Positions 46,115 through 56,346 of a DNA stretch of 64,000 bases are shown piece after piece. The stretch spans positions 1 through 64,000 of the forward strand of contig NZ_JQJJ01000008.1 in assembly GCF_000745475.1 (NCBI RefSeq), given 5' to 3'. Numbering within the stretch: the first letter of the stretch is position 1; each line of letters opens with the position of its first letter. The notes beneath the pieces were generated by a model. The model saw only the letters and a list, made by a program, of their open reading frames with translations, ran no database searches and was not told the DNA's origin. A program made the translations under genes and the position numbers. The stretch is from Allobosea sp. UNC402CLCol (lineage in GTDB: Bacteria > Pseudomonadota > Alphaproteobacteria > Rhizobiales > Beijerinckiaceae).

Positions 46115-47416
46115 ATGACTGCAACAGCCAGGACGCCCCACGCTGATACGGCGATCGCCCAGGCCGTCGCCGCCCAACGCGAATGGGTGGCCGCCCTCTT
46201 CGATCGGCTGGCTGCCGGCAGCCGCGACGAACCCGGCGTCACGCGCGACACCTACGGCGCAGGCGAGGATTTCGGCCACCGCCTGCTGGCGGAACACGGC
46301 AAGGCGCGCGGGCTCGCCGTCTCGCATGACTTTGCCGCCAACACCTATGTCAGCCTGCAAGGCCGCGAGGCGAACGCCCCGCGCATCCTGATGGGATCGC
46401 ATCTCGACAGCGTCCCGCATGGCGGCAATTTCGACGGCGCGGCGGGCGTCGTCGCCGGGCTCGTCGTCATCGAGACCTTGCGCGCACTCGGCATCGCGCC
46501 GCGCTGCGACGTCACCGCCATGGGCGTAAGGGCCGAGGAAAGCGTCTGGTTCCAGGTTTCCTATATCGGCAGCCGCTCGGCGCTCGGCGCGCTGCCGGAT
46601 GGCGCGCTCGAAGCGAAGCGCATCGACGATGGCCGCGTGCTCGCTGCCAGCATCGATGCCAGTGGCGGCGATTCCGCCGCGATCCGCCGGCGCGAGCGCC
46701 ATCTCGATCCCGCCACGATCCGGGCCTTCCTCGAAGTCCATATCGAGCAGGCGCCGAGCCTCGTCGAATCCCGTTTGCCGGTCGCGATCTGCACCGGCGT
46801 GCCCGGCAATTTCCGCTATCCCGATGCGCGCATCGTCGGGCGGCACGACCATGTCGGCACGCCCCGCCGCTTCCGCCGCGACGCCGCAATGGCCGGGGCC
46901 GAATTCGCGGTGATGCTCGACCGGCTCTGGCAGGAAGAGGAGCAAGCGGGCTTCCCGATGGCGGTGACGCTCGGGCGCTTCCACACCGACCCGGCCGTCC
47001 ATGGCCTGACCACCGTGCCCGGCAGCTTCGCCTTCAGCCTCGACGTGCGTGCCTATGATCCGGCCGTGCTGGAGCGGGTCGAGGCGAAGATGCTGGCCGG
47101 CATCGGCGAGATCGAGGCGCGCCGGCGCGTCAGCTTCGAGCTCGGCACGCGCGCCAGCGCCGCGGTCGGCCCGGTCGATCCCGGCATCGTCGCCGGGCTG
47201 GAGGCGGCAGCAGACCGACAGGGCATTCCGACGATGCCGCTGGGCAGCCCCGCTTCCCATGATTCCGCTGCCTTCGCCGCCGCCGGCGTGCCCATCGCCA
47301 TGCTGTTCGTGCGCAACGAGCACGGCAGCCATAACCCGCTGGAGGCGATGGAGATCGACGATTTCCTTGCGGCCTGCACCATCCTGGCGGATTGGGTGGT
47401 GCGAGAGGTCGCCTGA
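46115..47416 (+). CDS. M20-family N-carbamoyl-amino-acid hydrolase / allantoate amidohydrolase-like
   Basis: 433 residues. It hydrolyses carbamoyl-amide bonds of N-carbamoyl amino acids or related ureides using two metal ions. Seen are ILMGSHLDSVPHGGNFDG (His and Asp ligands), GVRAEESVWF (Glu pair), FLEVHIEQAPSLVES and the C-terminal SHDSAAFAAAGVP and NEHGSHNPLEAM. A start at 46115 (MTATARTPHAD) is used; one at 46082 is possible. It leads a group with hydantoin racemase and hydantoinase genes, favouring N-carbamoylase activity. Confidence 0.87.
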   Translation: MTATARTPHADTAIAQAVAAQREWVAALFDRLAAGSRDEPGVTRDTYGAGEDFGHRLLAEHGKARGLAVSHDFAANTYVSLQGREANAPRILMGSHLDSVPHGGNFDGAAGVVAGLVVIETLRALGIAPRCDVTAMGVRAEESVWFQVSYIGSRSALGALPDGALEAKRIDDGRVLAASIDASGGDSAAIRRRERHLDPATIRAFLEVHIEQAPSLVESRLPVAICTGVPGNFRYPDARIVGRHDHVGTPRRFRRDAAMAGAEFAVMLDRLWQEEEQAGFPMAVTLGRFHTDPAVHGLTTVPGSFAFSLDVRAYDPAVLERVEAKMLAGIGEIEARRRVSFELGTRASAAVGPVDPGIVAGLEAAADRQGIPTMPLGSPASHDSAAFAAAGVPIAMLFVRNEHGSHNPLEAMEIDDFLAACTILADWVVREVA

Positions 47417-47470
47417 GCCCGCCGGCAATGCCATGCTGAACCATAGACCTGCCAGATCGGACCCTTCGCG

Positions 47471-48130
47471 ATGAGCCGCCGTCCCCGCATCCTCGTCATC
47501 AACCCCAACTCCAACGAGATGGTCACCGAGGGCCTGCGGCAGGCGCTGGTGCCGCTCGCCTTTGCCGAGGGACCGGAAATCATCTGCGAGAGCCTGCGCG
47601 AAGGGCCGATCGGCATCGAGACGCAGGAGCATGTCGAAAGCGTCACCCTGCCGCTGCGCCGCCGGGTCGAGGCCGCCAACGACGTCGATGCCTTCGTCAT
47701 CGCCTGCTATTCCGATCCCGGCCTGCACGTCGCCCGCGAGGGCACGGCCAGCCCGGTCTTCGGCATCGCCGAATGCGGCGTGCTGACGGCGCTGACGCGG
47801 GCGGACCGTTTCGGCGTCATCGCGATCAAGTCGCGCTCGATCCCGCGCCACATTCGCTATCTCCGCCAGATGGGGCTGATGGACCGGCTCGCCGGCGAGC
47901 GCCCGCTGGAGATGTCGGTGGCCGAGAGCGCGTCCGGCGAAGGCACGCTCCAGCGCATGATCGCGATCGGCACCGAGCTCAAGGAGCTGGACGGCGCCGG
48001 CGCCATCGTGATGGGCTGCGCCGGGATGGCGCGCCATCGCCGGCCGCTGGAGGATGCGCTGGGCATCCCCGTGATCGATCCGACGCAGGCCGCGGTCGCG
48101 ATGGCGATCGGCACGCTGATGGTGCGTTGA
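47471..48130 (+). CDS. Asp/Glu/hydantoin racemase family protein
   Basis: 219 residues. ILVINPNSNEMVTEGL is the hydantoin racemase start. Two catalytic cysteines of the family are seen in FVIACYSDPGLH and VMGCAGMARHR. Such enzymes interconvert D- and L-5-substituted hydantoins so that a stereoselective hydantoinase and carbamoylase can consume both. It lies 54 bp after the carbamoylase-like gene and 15 bp before the hydantoinase. Confidence 0.9.
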   Translation: MSRRPRILVINPNSNEMVTEGLRQALVPLAFAEGPEIICESLREGPIGIETQEHVESVTLPLRRRVEAANDVDAFVIACYSDPGLHVAREGTASPVFGIAECGVLTALTRADRFGVIAIKSRSIPRHIRYLRQMGLMDRLAGERPLEMSVAESASGEGTLQRMIAIGTELKELDGAGAIVMGCAGMARHRRPLEDALGIPVIDPTQAAVAMAIGTLMVR

Positions 48131-48145
48131 AGAGGACGAGGGTAG

Positions 48146-49627
48146 ATGACGGCGAACTATGATCTGGTCATTCGCGGCGGCACGGTCGGCTCCGCGACCG
48201 GCAGCTTCCGGGCCGATGTCGCGGTCAAGGACGGCAAGGTCGCCGCTCTGGGCCTCGGCCTCGCGGCAGGCGCCCGCGAGATCGACGCGACGGGCAAGCT
48301 CGTCCTGCCCGGCGGCATCGATACCCATGCCCATGTCGAGCAGGTCTCGGCCGGCGGTTTGCTCAATGCCGACACCTTCGAGAGCGCCACGACCTCGGCC
48401 GCTTTTGGCGGCAACACCACGCTGATCTCTTTTGCCGCCCAGCATCGCGGCCTCGATCTGCGCAAGGTTGTCGACGACTACGCAGCCCTCGCCCGGCGTG
48501 GCGCGCTGATCGACTACGCCTTCCATCTCATCGTCGCCAATCCCGATCGCAAGACGATCGAGCAGGATCTGCCGGCGCTGATCGGCGAGGGCCATGCCTC
48601 GATCAAGGTCTTCATGACCTATGACCTGATCAAGGTCGACGACGAGCCGCTGCTCGACCTGCTGCTGACCGCCCGGCAGAACCAGGCCCTGGTCTGCGTC
48701 CATGCCGAGAACCACGGCATGATCTCCTGGATGGGCAAGAAGCTCGTCGAGAAGGGCTATGTCGCACCGAAATACCACGCGATCAGCCATCCGCGCGGCT
48801 CCGAGGCCGAGGCCTTCAACCGCCTGATCACCGCGGCCGAACTGCTCGACCAGCCGATCATGATCTTCCATGTCTCGACCGCCGAAGGCGCGCAAACGAT
48901 CCGCGATGCGCGCGGTCGCGGCCTCAAGGTCTTCGCCGAGACCTGCCCGCAATATCTCTTCCTGACCCGCCACGATCTCGACAAGCCCGGCCTGGAAGGC
49001 GCGAAATGGATGTGCTCGCCGCCACCGCGCGAAGAGTCCGATCAGGAGGCGCTCTGGCAGGCCCTGGCGCTCGGCGACATCCAGACGGTCTCCTCGGACC
49101 ATGCGCCCTATCGCTTCGACGAGACCGGCAAGCTCTCGGCCGGCCCGAACCCGAATTTCAAGCAGATCGCCAACGGCCTTCCCGGTCTGGAGACGCGATT
49201 GCCCCTGCTCTTCGACGCACTCGTCTCGAAGGGCCGGCCCGAATTCGCCGGACGCGGGCTCGACGCCTTCGTCAACCTGACCGCGACCGCTCCCGCCGCG
49301 ATCTACAACCTGCCGGGCAAGGGCGCACTCCTGCCCGGCTACGACGCCGATATCGCGATCTGGGATCCGGGCAAGCAAGTAACCATCACCGATGCGGCGA
49401 TGCATGACCTGACCGGCTTCACGCCCTTCGCCGGCCGCAGCGTCACCGGCTGGCCGGAGCGCGTTCTCGTGCGGGGCGCGGAGGTCGTGGCCGACGGTAC
49501 GGTGCATGCCAGGCCCGGCTCCGGCCGCTGGCTGCCGCGCGAAGGCGGCCCGGCAGCCACCCCGACCGGCAGGCTCGTCGCCGACATCGACCCACAGCGG
49601 AATTTTGGTGCCGCGATCCTCGATTAG
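48146..49627 (+). CDS. Hydantoinase / dihydropyrimidinase (copy 1)
   Basis: 493 residues of the cyclic amidohydrolase family. Metal ligands are seen in LPGGIDTHAHVEQ, the carboxylated Lys in HASIKVFMTYD, His in VHAENHGM and FHVSTAEGA, and Asp in SSDHAPYRFDE. It opens hydantoin or dihydropyrimidine rings to N-carbamoyl amino acids, which the M20 enzyme upstream would cleave. GAGGG precedes the ATG. It is related to the second hydantoinase at 50928. Confidence 0.93.
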   Translation: MTANYDLVIRGGTVGSATGSFRADVAVKDGKVAALGLGLAAGAREIDATGKLVLPGGIDTHAHVEQVSAGGLLNADTFESATTSAAFGGNTTLISFAAQHRGLDLRKVVDDYAALARRGALIDYAFHLIVANPDRKTIEQDLPALIGEGHASIKVFMTYDLIKVDDEPLLDLLLTARQNQALVCVHAENHGMISWMGKKLVEKGYVAPKYHAISHPRGSEAEAFNRLITAAELLDQPIMIFHVSTAEGAQTIRDARGRGLKVFAETCPQYLFLTRHDLDKPGLEGAKWMCSPPPREESDQEALWQALALGDIQTVSSDHAPYRFDETGKLSAGPNPNFKQIANGLPGLETRLPLLFDALVSKGRPEFAGRGLDAFVNLTATAPAAIYNLPGKGALLPGYDADIAIWDPGKQVTITDAAMHDLTGFTPFAGRSVTGWPERVLVRGAEVVADGTVHARPGSGRWLPREGGPAATPTGRLVADIDPQRNFGAAILD

Positions 49628-49670
49628 AAACGCGCCTCTGAGGGCATGCTCGGTCTTCTGGGTACCACCC

Positions 49671-49711
49671 CGTCATCCCGGGCTTGGCCCGGGATCCATC
49701 GAAGAGTTCCG
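49671..49711. repeat. Intergenic palindromic repeat, partial copy 5
   Basis: CGTCATCCCGGGCTTGG followed by CCCGGGATCCATCGAAGAG: the 5' half of the element at 4551/43355, with the inner stem ATCCCGGG/CCCGGGAT intact and the distal half missing. It lies between the convergent hydantoinase and phhA genes. Confidence 0.75.
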
Positions 49712-49778
49712 GGCTGGGCGGTTCACGAACCGTGTGGGGTCCTCGCCGGCATCCTGAACGGCAGGCGGCAGACGAACC

Positions 49779-50654
49779 TCACTTCAGCTTCGTCTTCGTG
49801 GCCGGGAAATCGCGCCAGAAATGGCCGCTGCCTTCCCGGATGACCACGTCCTGCGGCAGGATCTCGAAGGGCGTGTGGGCCGGCAGGGCGCGCAATTCGT
49901 CGAAACGGGTGGTGAAATCGCTGCCCCTGAGCAGGTCGAACAGATCCTCGAAGCGATCGATGACGAAATAGGTCGCCTGGAAATCATCGATGTAATAGCC
50001 GGTGCGCAGCACGCGCTCGAGATCGAAGGCCAGGTGGTGGGCGGAAGGGTCGTCCACCACATATTTCGCTTCGCCGAAGGACGAGACGATGCCCGCGCCA
50101 TAGATGCGGATGCCCTCGGGCTTGCGGATCAGCCCGAATTCGATGGTGTACCAGTTGAGGCGGGCGAGGAACTTCACCCCCTTGGTCTCGACCGCGACAA
50201 GCCCGATGCGGCCGTACTCGTTCATGTAGTCGGCATAGGCGGGGTTGGTCAGCAGCGGCACGTGGCCGAAGACATCGTGGAAGATATCGGGCTCCTCCAG
50301 ATAGTCGAGCTGCTCACGGCTGCGGATGAAGGTGCCGGCCGGAAACTGGCGGTTGGCAAGCATCTGGAAGAAGGGACGCGAGGGGATGAGCCCCGGCACC
50401 GCCACGACTTCCCAGCCGGTCAGCCGCCGCAGCCGCTCGTTCATGCGCGCGAAATTCGGCACGCCTTCGGGGCCGATGCCGAGCGCGGCGAGACCATCGA
50501 GATATTCCTGGCAGACATGGCCTCGCAGGGTCCGCTGCTGGCGCTCGAACAGCACGCCCCAGATGGCGTGGTCCTCAGGGGTGTAGTGCTCCCAGCCCTG
50601 GTCGATGATGCAGTCCTCGACGGTCTGTGCGTTCAGAAGAGCATGTCCGGACAT
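49779..50654 (-). CDS. phhA: Phenylalanine 4-monooxygenase
   Basis: 291 residues. It hydroxylates phenylalanine to tyrosine with tetrahydrobiopterin and iron. The iron-site text EPDIFHDVFGHVPLLTNPAYADY and the third ligand region WYTIEFGLI are intact, and GAGIVSSFGEAKY follows. The ATG at 50654 (MSGHALLNAQTVED) has AGGAG 8 nt upstream; a GTG three codons earlier is less suited. No AsnC/Lrp regulator is adjacent, unlike in many relatives. Confidence 0.95.
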   Translation of the reverse strand: MSGHALLNAQTVEDCIIDQGWEHYTPEDHAIWGVLFERQQRTLRGHVCQEYLDGLAALGIGPEGVPNFARMNERLRRLTGWEVVAVPGLIPSRPFFQMLANRQFPAGTFIRSREQLDYLEEPDIFHDVFGHVPLLTNPAYADYMNEYGRIGLVAVETKGVKFLARLNWYTIEFGLIRKPEGIRIYGAGIVSSFGEAKYVVDDPSAHHLAFDLERVLRTGYYIDDFQATYFVIDRFEDLFDLLRGSDFTTRFDELRALPAHTPFEILPQDVVIREGSGHFWRDFPATKTKLK

Positions 50655-50927
50655 CGCTTTCACTCCTGAGAGCCGGCCCGACTCCGGCTGCGAGGCTCCA
50701 TATCGTCATAACGAGCGAGATGGCCTCCCAGATCCGGCGGCGCCGTGAGCGAAGTCAGAATAGGCGCGTTTCGGTCGCGGAGCGATGAGCGGCTGGCTTC
50801 CGCCTCGCGCGACCGCGAAGGCTGTCTGTCGCCCGAAACAGGGCACTATTACGCGCCCTCTGGAACCCGCCTCGCATCGACAAAGGGCCTGCGGCAAAGG
50901 ATTGCGCTTGTGGCGCCCACGCCCGTT

Positions 50928-52337
50928 TCAGCCGGCGGGGCGAGCGAAAGCGGAACGGTCTCTTGCGACATGCCTGCCCGCGCCGGGTCGTGCCTCCAAT
51001 ACGCCGTCGCAGACCACGACCTGCCCTCGAACGATCGTCGTCACGGGCCATCCCCTGACCGCTATCCCCTCATAGGGCGTGTAGTCGCTGCCATGGTGGA
51101 GCAGGGATTGGCCGATCGTGACCTCGCGCTCGGGGTCCCAGATGGCGATGTCGGCGTCCATGCCGACCGCGATCGAGCCCTTCTTCGTCAGCCCGTACAT
51201 CTTCGCGTGATTGGTCGCCGACAGCGCGACGAACTGGTTCAGGCTGATGCGGCCCTTGCCGACCCCTTCGGAGAACAGGATCGGCAGGCGCGTCTCGACA
51301 CCGGGGATGCCGTTGGGCACCCAGCGGAAGGAGGTGCGTCCCTTCGGATTGAGCTTGCCGGCGGGATCGTCATAGCGGAACGGGCAATGGTCTGACGAGA
51401 AGGTCTGGAAGACACCGTTCTGGAGCCCCTCCCAGCAGGAGGCCTGGCTGGCATGGTCACGCGGTGGCGGCGAACAGACATATTTCGTCCCCTCCATGTT
51501 GAGCCCGTCCATGTCCGCCTCGGTCAACACCAGATACTGCGGGCAGGTCTCGCCATAGACCTTGAGGCCACGCGAGCGGGCCCGGGCGATCTCCTCCATC
51601 GCCTCGCGGTTCGAGACATGGACGATCATCACGGGCACGTCGATCAACTCGGCGAGCGAGATCGCCCGATGCGTCGCCTCGCGCTCGACCGGGATGGGCC
51701 GCGAGGTGCCGTGGAACTTCGGCGCGATCTTGCCGCCCTGTTCCAGACGCTGCGTCAGGAAGCGGATGGCGTCGTAGTTCTCAGCATGGACCATGACGAG
51801 CGCGCCGGTCTCGCGCGCCACGCTCATGACCTGCAACATTTCGTAATCGGCGAGCGCCAGCCCCTCATAGGTCATGAAGACCTTGAAGGAGGTGTAGCCA
51901 TCCTCGATCAGCGCCGGCAGATCCTGGCCCAGCACCTGCTCGCTCGGTTCGGAGATGACGAGATGGAAGGAGACGTCGGTATAGCAACGGCCTTCGGCCT
52001 TGGCGTGGTAATCCCGAAGGGTCCGGCGCAGCGGCGTGCCCTTCTCCTGCACGCAGAAGGGCATCACCGTCGTATTGCCGCCGAACGCGGCCGACAGCGT
52101 GCCGCTGGCGAAATCATCCGCCATGACGATGCCCTCGCCGCTCGGCTGCGAGATATGGACATGGCTGTCGATGCCGCCCGGCAGCACGAGCTTGCCGGAG
52201 GCGTCGATTCTGCGATCTGCCGCGCCGAGATCGTGGCCCAGCGCGGCGATACGTCCCTCGCGAATGCCGACATCGCAGTTGAAGGTGTCGGAGGCGGTCG
52301 CAACCGTGCCGCCGGCAATAATCAGATCATAGGACAT
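50928..52337 (-). CDS. Hydantoinase / dihydropyrimidinase (copy 2)
   Basis: 469 residues. LPGGIDSHVHISQPSGEG, YTSFKVFMTYEG (carboxylated Lys), VHAENYDAI, VHVSNREAMEE and FSSDHCPFRYDD give the full binuclear metal site. It opens dihydropyrimidine or hydantoin rings. GAGG precedes the ATG at 52337. It starts 8 bp after the gntR stop, so both form one unit. It differs enough from copy 1 to suggest a different substrate range. Confidence 0.94.
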   Translation of the reverse strand: MSYDLIIAGGTVATASDTFNCDVGIREGRIAALGHDLGAADRRIDASGKLVLPGGIDSHVHISQPSGEGIVMADDFASGTLSAAFGGNTTVMPFCVQEKGTPLRRTLRDYHAKAEGRCYTDVSFHLVISEPSEQVLGQDLPALIEDGYTSFKVFMTYEGLALADYEMLQVMSVARETGALVMVHAENYDAIRFLTQRLEQGGKIAPKFHGTSRPIPVEREATHRAISLAELIDVPVMIVHVSNREAMEEIARARSRGLKVYGETCPQYLVLTEADMDGLNMEGTKYVCSPPPRDHASQASCWEGLQNGVFQTFSSDHCPFRYDDPAGKLNPKGRTSFRWVPNGIPGVETRLPILFSEGVGKGRISLNQFVALSATNHAKMYGLTKKGSIAVGMDADIAIWDPEREVTIGQSLLHHGSDYTPYEGIAVRGWPVTTIVRGQVVVCDGVLEARPGAGRHVARDRSAFARPAG

Positions 52338-52345
52338 CGGCTTCC

Positions 52346-53050
52346 TCACTCTGCCGCGATCGTCGCTTCGCGCGACGCCCGGGCGATCTCCTCGCGAAGA
52401 ACGTCGTCGAGCGACGGCCCCACCGCTTCGCAGAGCGTCGGCCGCAGGCGCGTCTCCACAAGCGAAAGATGCGTCGTCATCGCCTTGACGGCCTTTCCGC
52501 GCTCGCGCGCCGCCAGAGCCCGGAAAATGGCGCGATGCTCCTCGCAGCCGCAGGCCGATCCGGCGGTGGTCTCGTAACGCTTCACCAGCATCAGCGTGCG
52601 GCTGATCAGTTCGTGCGCCTGCCGCTGCACCAGCGGATTCTCCGTCATCTCAGCGAGCAGGAAGTGGAATTCGGCCGATAGGCGCTGCCATGTCGGCTGG
52701 TCGTCCTGGCGCAACGCCTCCCCCTCGGCTTCGACATGCCGGCGCAGCCGCGCGATCTGCGCCTCGCTCAGGTTTTCGGCCAGATGCGCGGCCATGCCGC
52801 TCTCGAGAATGCGCCGGGCTTCGTAGACCATATGGCTCTCGCGCAGATCGGGCTCGATCGTGAAGGCACCGCGATTCTTGATGATGTCGAGCAGCCGCTC
52901 GGCACCGAGCCGGTGGAGCACCTTGCGGATCCGCTCGCGGCTGACGCCGAAGATATCGGCCAGCCGATGCTCGCCCAGCTTGACGCCTCCGGGCAGCCGG
53001 CCGGCGCGCAACACCCGTGTCAGGATCGCGTGGATATCGCCTTCGTTCAT
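52346..53050 (-). CDS. GntR-family (FCD-type) transcriptional regulator
   Basis: 234 residues. The N-terminal winged HTH (GVKLGEHRLADIFGVSRERIRKVLHRL in parts) is followed by a helical FCD ligand domain (ESHMVYEARRILE near 75, FHFLLAEMTENPLV, CEEHRAIFRALAARE). It is likely a repressor of its own unit and of the divergent importer at 53317; the shared region contains matching palindromes. The ATG at 53050 is chosen over a longer start. Ligand unknown. Confidence 0.92.
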   Translation of the reverse strand: MNEGDIHAILTRVLRAGRLPGGVKLGEHRLADIFGVSRERIRKVLHRLGAERLLDIIKNRGAFTIEPDLRESHMVYEARRILESGMAAHLAENLSEAQIARLRRHVEAEGEALRQDDQPTWQRLSAEFHFLLAEMTENPLVQRQAHELISRTLMLVKRYETTAGSACGCEEHRAIFRALAARERGKAVKAMTTHLSLVETRLRPTLCEAVGPSLDDVLREEIARASREATIAAE

Positions 53051-53130
53051 GTCGCGATTATCGCCTCCGCACACCGAAACGCCAATCGTGACGCTGCCCG
53101 TTCTTTCGGCAAGGACATGTGAATATGAAG

Positions 53131-53157
53131 CACAATAGTAGCGCTATTGTGCACAAA
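53131..53157. promoter_or_regulatory. Candidate GntR operator (overlapping palindromes)
   Basis: CACAATAG (53131-53138) and CTATTGTG (53144-53151) are perfect inverted arms. Overlapping the right arm is a second palindrome TTGTGCACAA (53148-53157). The ACAA half-site thus occurs three times, 81 bp upstream of gntR and 160 bp before the importer gene. Confidence 0.65.
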
Positions 53158-53316
53158 ATAACCTTTCACGGACGCATATCCCGATCCATCGACGGCGTCG
53201 GGAAAGTGATCTAACCAATTGCTATAAAACAAGTTTATTGAAACGCCGCCGTCGGCGGCCACCTTGGCATGCCGGTTGCTGAAGGGATTGCGCACTCTTT
53301 GCCGAAAGGACCGATC

Positions 53317-54357
53317 ATGGATGCCTTCGCCCTTGCCCGCCCGAGCCGTCGTTCCATCCTCGCCGGCACCGCCGCGCTGATCGCCATGCCGTCCGTTCTG
53401 CGCGCCCAGACCAGGGAGCTCGTCGTCGGCGGCGCTGCCGGCCATAAGCCCTGGGTCGAGCAGATCGTCGTCCCAGCCTTCGAGAAGAAGTATAATTGCA
53501 AGGTTATCTTCGAGGGCACGCGTTCGCTCGTGAACCTGGAGAAGATGCAGAAAAACAAGGACCGGCAATACATGTCCGTCGTCCAGATGGACGACCCCGT
53601 CATGATCCTGGCCGTGAAGGAAGGGCTGCTCGACCCGCTGACGCCGGCGAAGGCGCCGAACATGGCCGATCTACTGCCCGGCTCCACCCATATGGACGGG
53701 ATGTGGGCGAACTATCTCCAGCCCTGGCTCGGCATCGCCTACAACAAGACCGCGGTGAAGGCGCCGCCCGTCTCCTGGGCCGAGCTGTTCGATGCGACGT
53801 ATAAGGGCCGCGTGATCATCCCCTCGTTGCAGAATACGGAGGGGCTGCCGATCCTGTTCGCCGCCGGCCTGCTGACGGGCGCCTCGCTCGATGCCGCGCA
53901 GAAGGACACTGATGTCGGCTTCAAGAAGCTCGCGACCCTCAAGGCCAACCTGCTCACGATCTACACCCAGCAGCCGCAGGCCTATAACCTGCTCGAGCAG
54001 GGCGAGGCCCATCTGATCGGCCCCGCCATGTCGTCCTATTGTCTGGAGCGCAAGGCCGCCGGCGCGCCGATCGATCTGGCTGCACCCAAGGAAGGCGTCT
54101 TCGCCATGCCCTCCGGCATCGCCGTCATCAAGGGCGCGCCGCAGCCGGAGCTCGCCTTCGCCTATGTCAACGAGCTCCTTGGCGCGGAGCTGCAGGGGAA
54201 GCTCGCCGGACCGACCTTCTCGCTCGCCACCAACAAGGCGGTGCCGAAGCCGGAGGGGCTGGGTGCGGACGTCAAGATTTTCCAGATCGACTGGGCCAAC
54301 GTTGCCGCGCAACGCAACGACTGGATCAAGCGCTGGGACCGCGACATGGCGATCTGA
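53317..54357 (+). CDS. ABC substrate-binding protein, spermidine/putrescine (PotD) type
   Basis: 346 residues with a twin-arginine signal (RPSRRSILAGTAAL). SBP family 1/8-type text: WLGIAYNKTAVKAPPVSWAEL and LLEQGEAHLIGPAMSSY. It feeds the ATPase and two permeases encoded next. AAAGGA lies before the ATG at 53317. Ligand is unknown; despite the family name such proteins bind many solutes. A link with hydantoinase and allantoinase-like genes suggests an imported ureide or amine. Confidence 0.9.
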   Translation: MDAFALARPSRRSILAGTAALIAMPSVLRAQTRELVVGGAAGHKPWVEQIVVPAFEKKYNCKVIFEGTRSLVNLEKMQKNKDRQYMSVVQMDDPVMILAVKEGLLDPLTPAKAPNMADLLPGSTHMDGMWANYLQPWLGIAYNKTAVKAPPVSWAELFDATYKGRVIIPSLQNTEGLPILFAAGLLTGASLDAAQKDTDVGFKKLATLKANLLTIYTQQPQAYNLLEQGEAHLIGPAMSSYCLERKAAGAPIDLAAPKEGVFAMPSGIAVIKGAPQPELAFAYVNELLGAELQGKLAGPTFSLATNKAVPKPEGLGADVKIFQIDWANVAAQRNDWIKRWDRDMAI

Positions 54358-54442
54358 TCGATCCCTTGCCTTCGATGGCCATCCCCTGCGCCGCTGGCAT
54401 CGGAGGATGGCCGACACACTCACGGCCTGAGCGGGATCTGTC

Positions 54443-55515
<1,073 letters not shown>

Positions 55516-55519
<4 letters not shown>

Positions 55520-56346
55520 GCACCACGCGCCGCCTCGACCCGGTGCTGCTGCTCGCGCTGCCGGCGACCCTCTACATCGCCATCGTCTACGGACTGCCGC
55601 TGCTCTTCCTTATGGGCCGCAGCCTGTTCGGAACGGGAGGGCTGGACTCCTTCGTCGGCTTCTTCGCCGATCCGTTCAGCTGGACCGTCCTCGCCAACAC
55701 GCTGCGCAGCGCAGCGCTGGTCACGCTCGTCTGCCTCGTCATCGGTTATCCCACGGCGCTCGTGCTGGCTCGCGCGGGTGGCTTCGCCCAGGCGGCGATC
55801 CTCGTCGCGATCATCCTGCCGCTCTCGGTCGGCGTCGTCGTGAAGGCCTTCGCCTGGCAGATCGTGCTGAGGCGCGACGGCATCGTCTCCCAGGCCATGA
55901 CGGGACTGGGCCTGTGGAGCGAGCCCCAGCGCCTGCTGTTTACCGAAGCCGGCCTCGTCATCGGTGCCGCCAACATCTTCGTGCCGTTCATGATCCTGCC
56001 AATCTACGCCGTGCTGAAGCTCGTCGACCCGCGCCTCGGCGAAGCGGCCGCGACGCTGGGCGCCTCGCCAATCTATCGCTTTCTCAAGGTGGCGCTGCCG
56101 CTCTCGCTGCCCGGGATCGTCACCGGCGTCGCCTTCGTCTTCTCGATGGCGGCCTCGATGTATGTCATCCCGAGCCTGGTCATCGGCGACCGCTTCCAGA
56201 CGCTGGCGACGCTGACCGGCCGTTCCTTCCTGTTCATGCGCAACGAGCAGCTCGGCTCCACCACCGCGGTCGTGCTGCTGGCGCTGACGGTCGCCGTCGT
56301 GATCGCGAGCGCCTCGCTTTCGCGCCGACTGGGAGGCGCTCAATGA
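55516..56346 (+). CDS. ABC transporter permease (PotB type)
   Basis: 276 residues with six predicted membrane helices starting near residue 12 (LLLALPATLYIAIVYGLPLL in pieces). The EAA motif reads GEAAATLGASPIYRFLKVALPLS. The 4-bp overlaps with the genes on both sides indicate a tight operon. It pairs with the PotC-type permease downstream. Confidence 0.93.

Noticed and set aside
45800-49507. 1235-codon open frame on the minus strand across lysR, M20, racemase and hydantoinase genes
   Set aside because: It spans several well-supported plus-strand genes and gaps between them; its composition is typical of GC-driven antisense frames.
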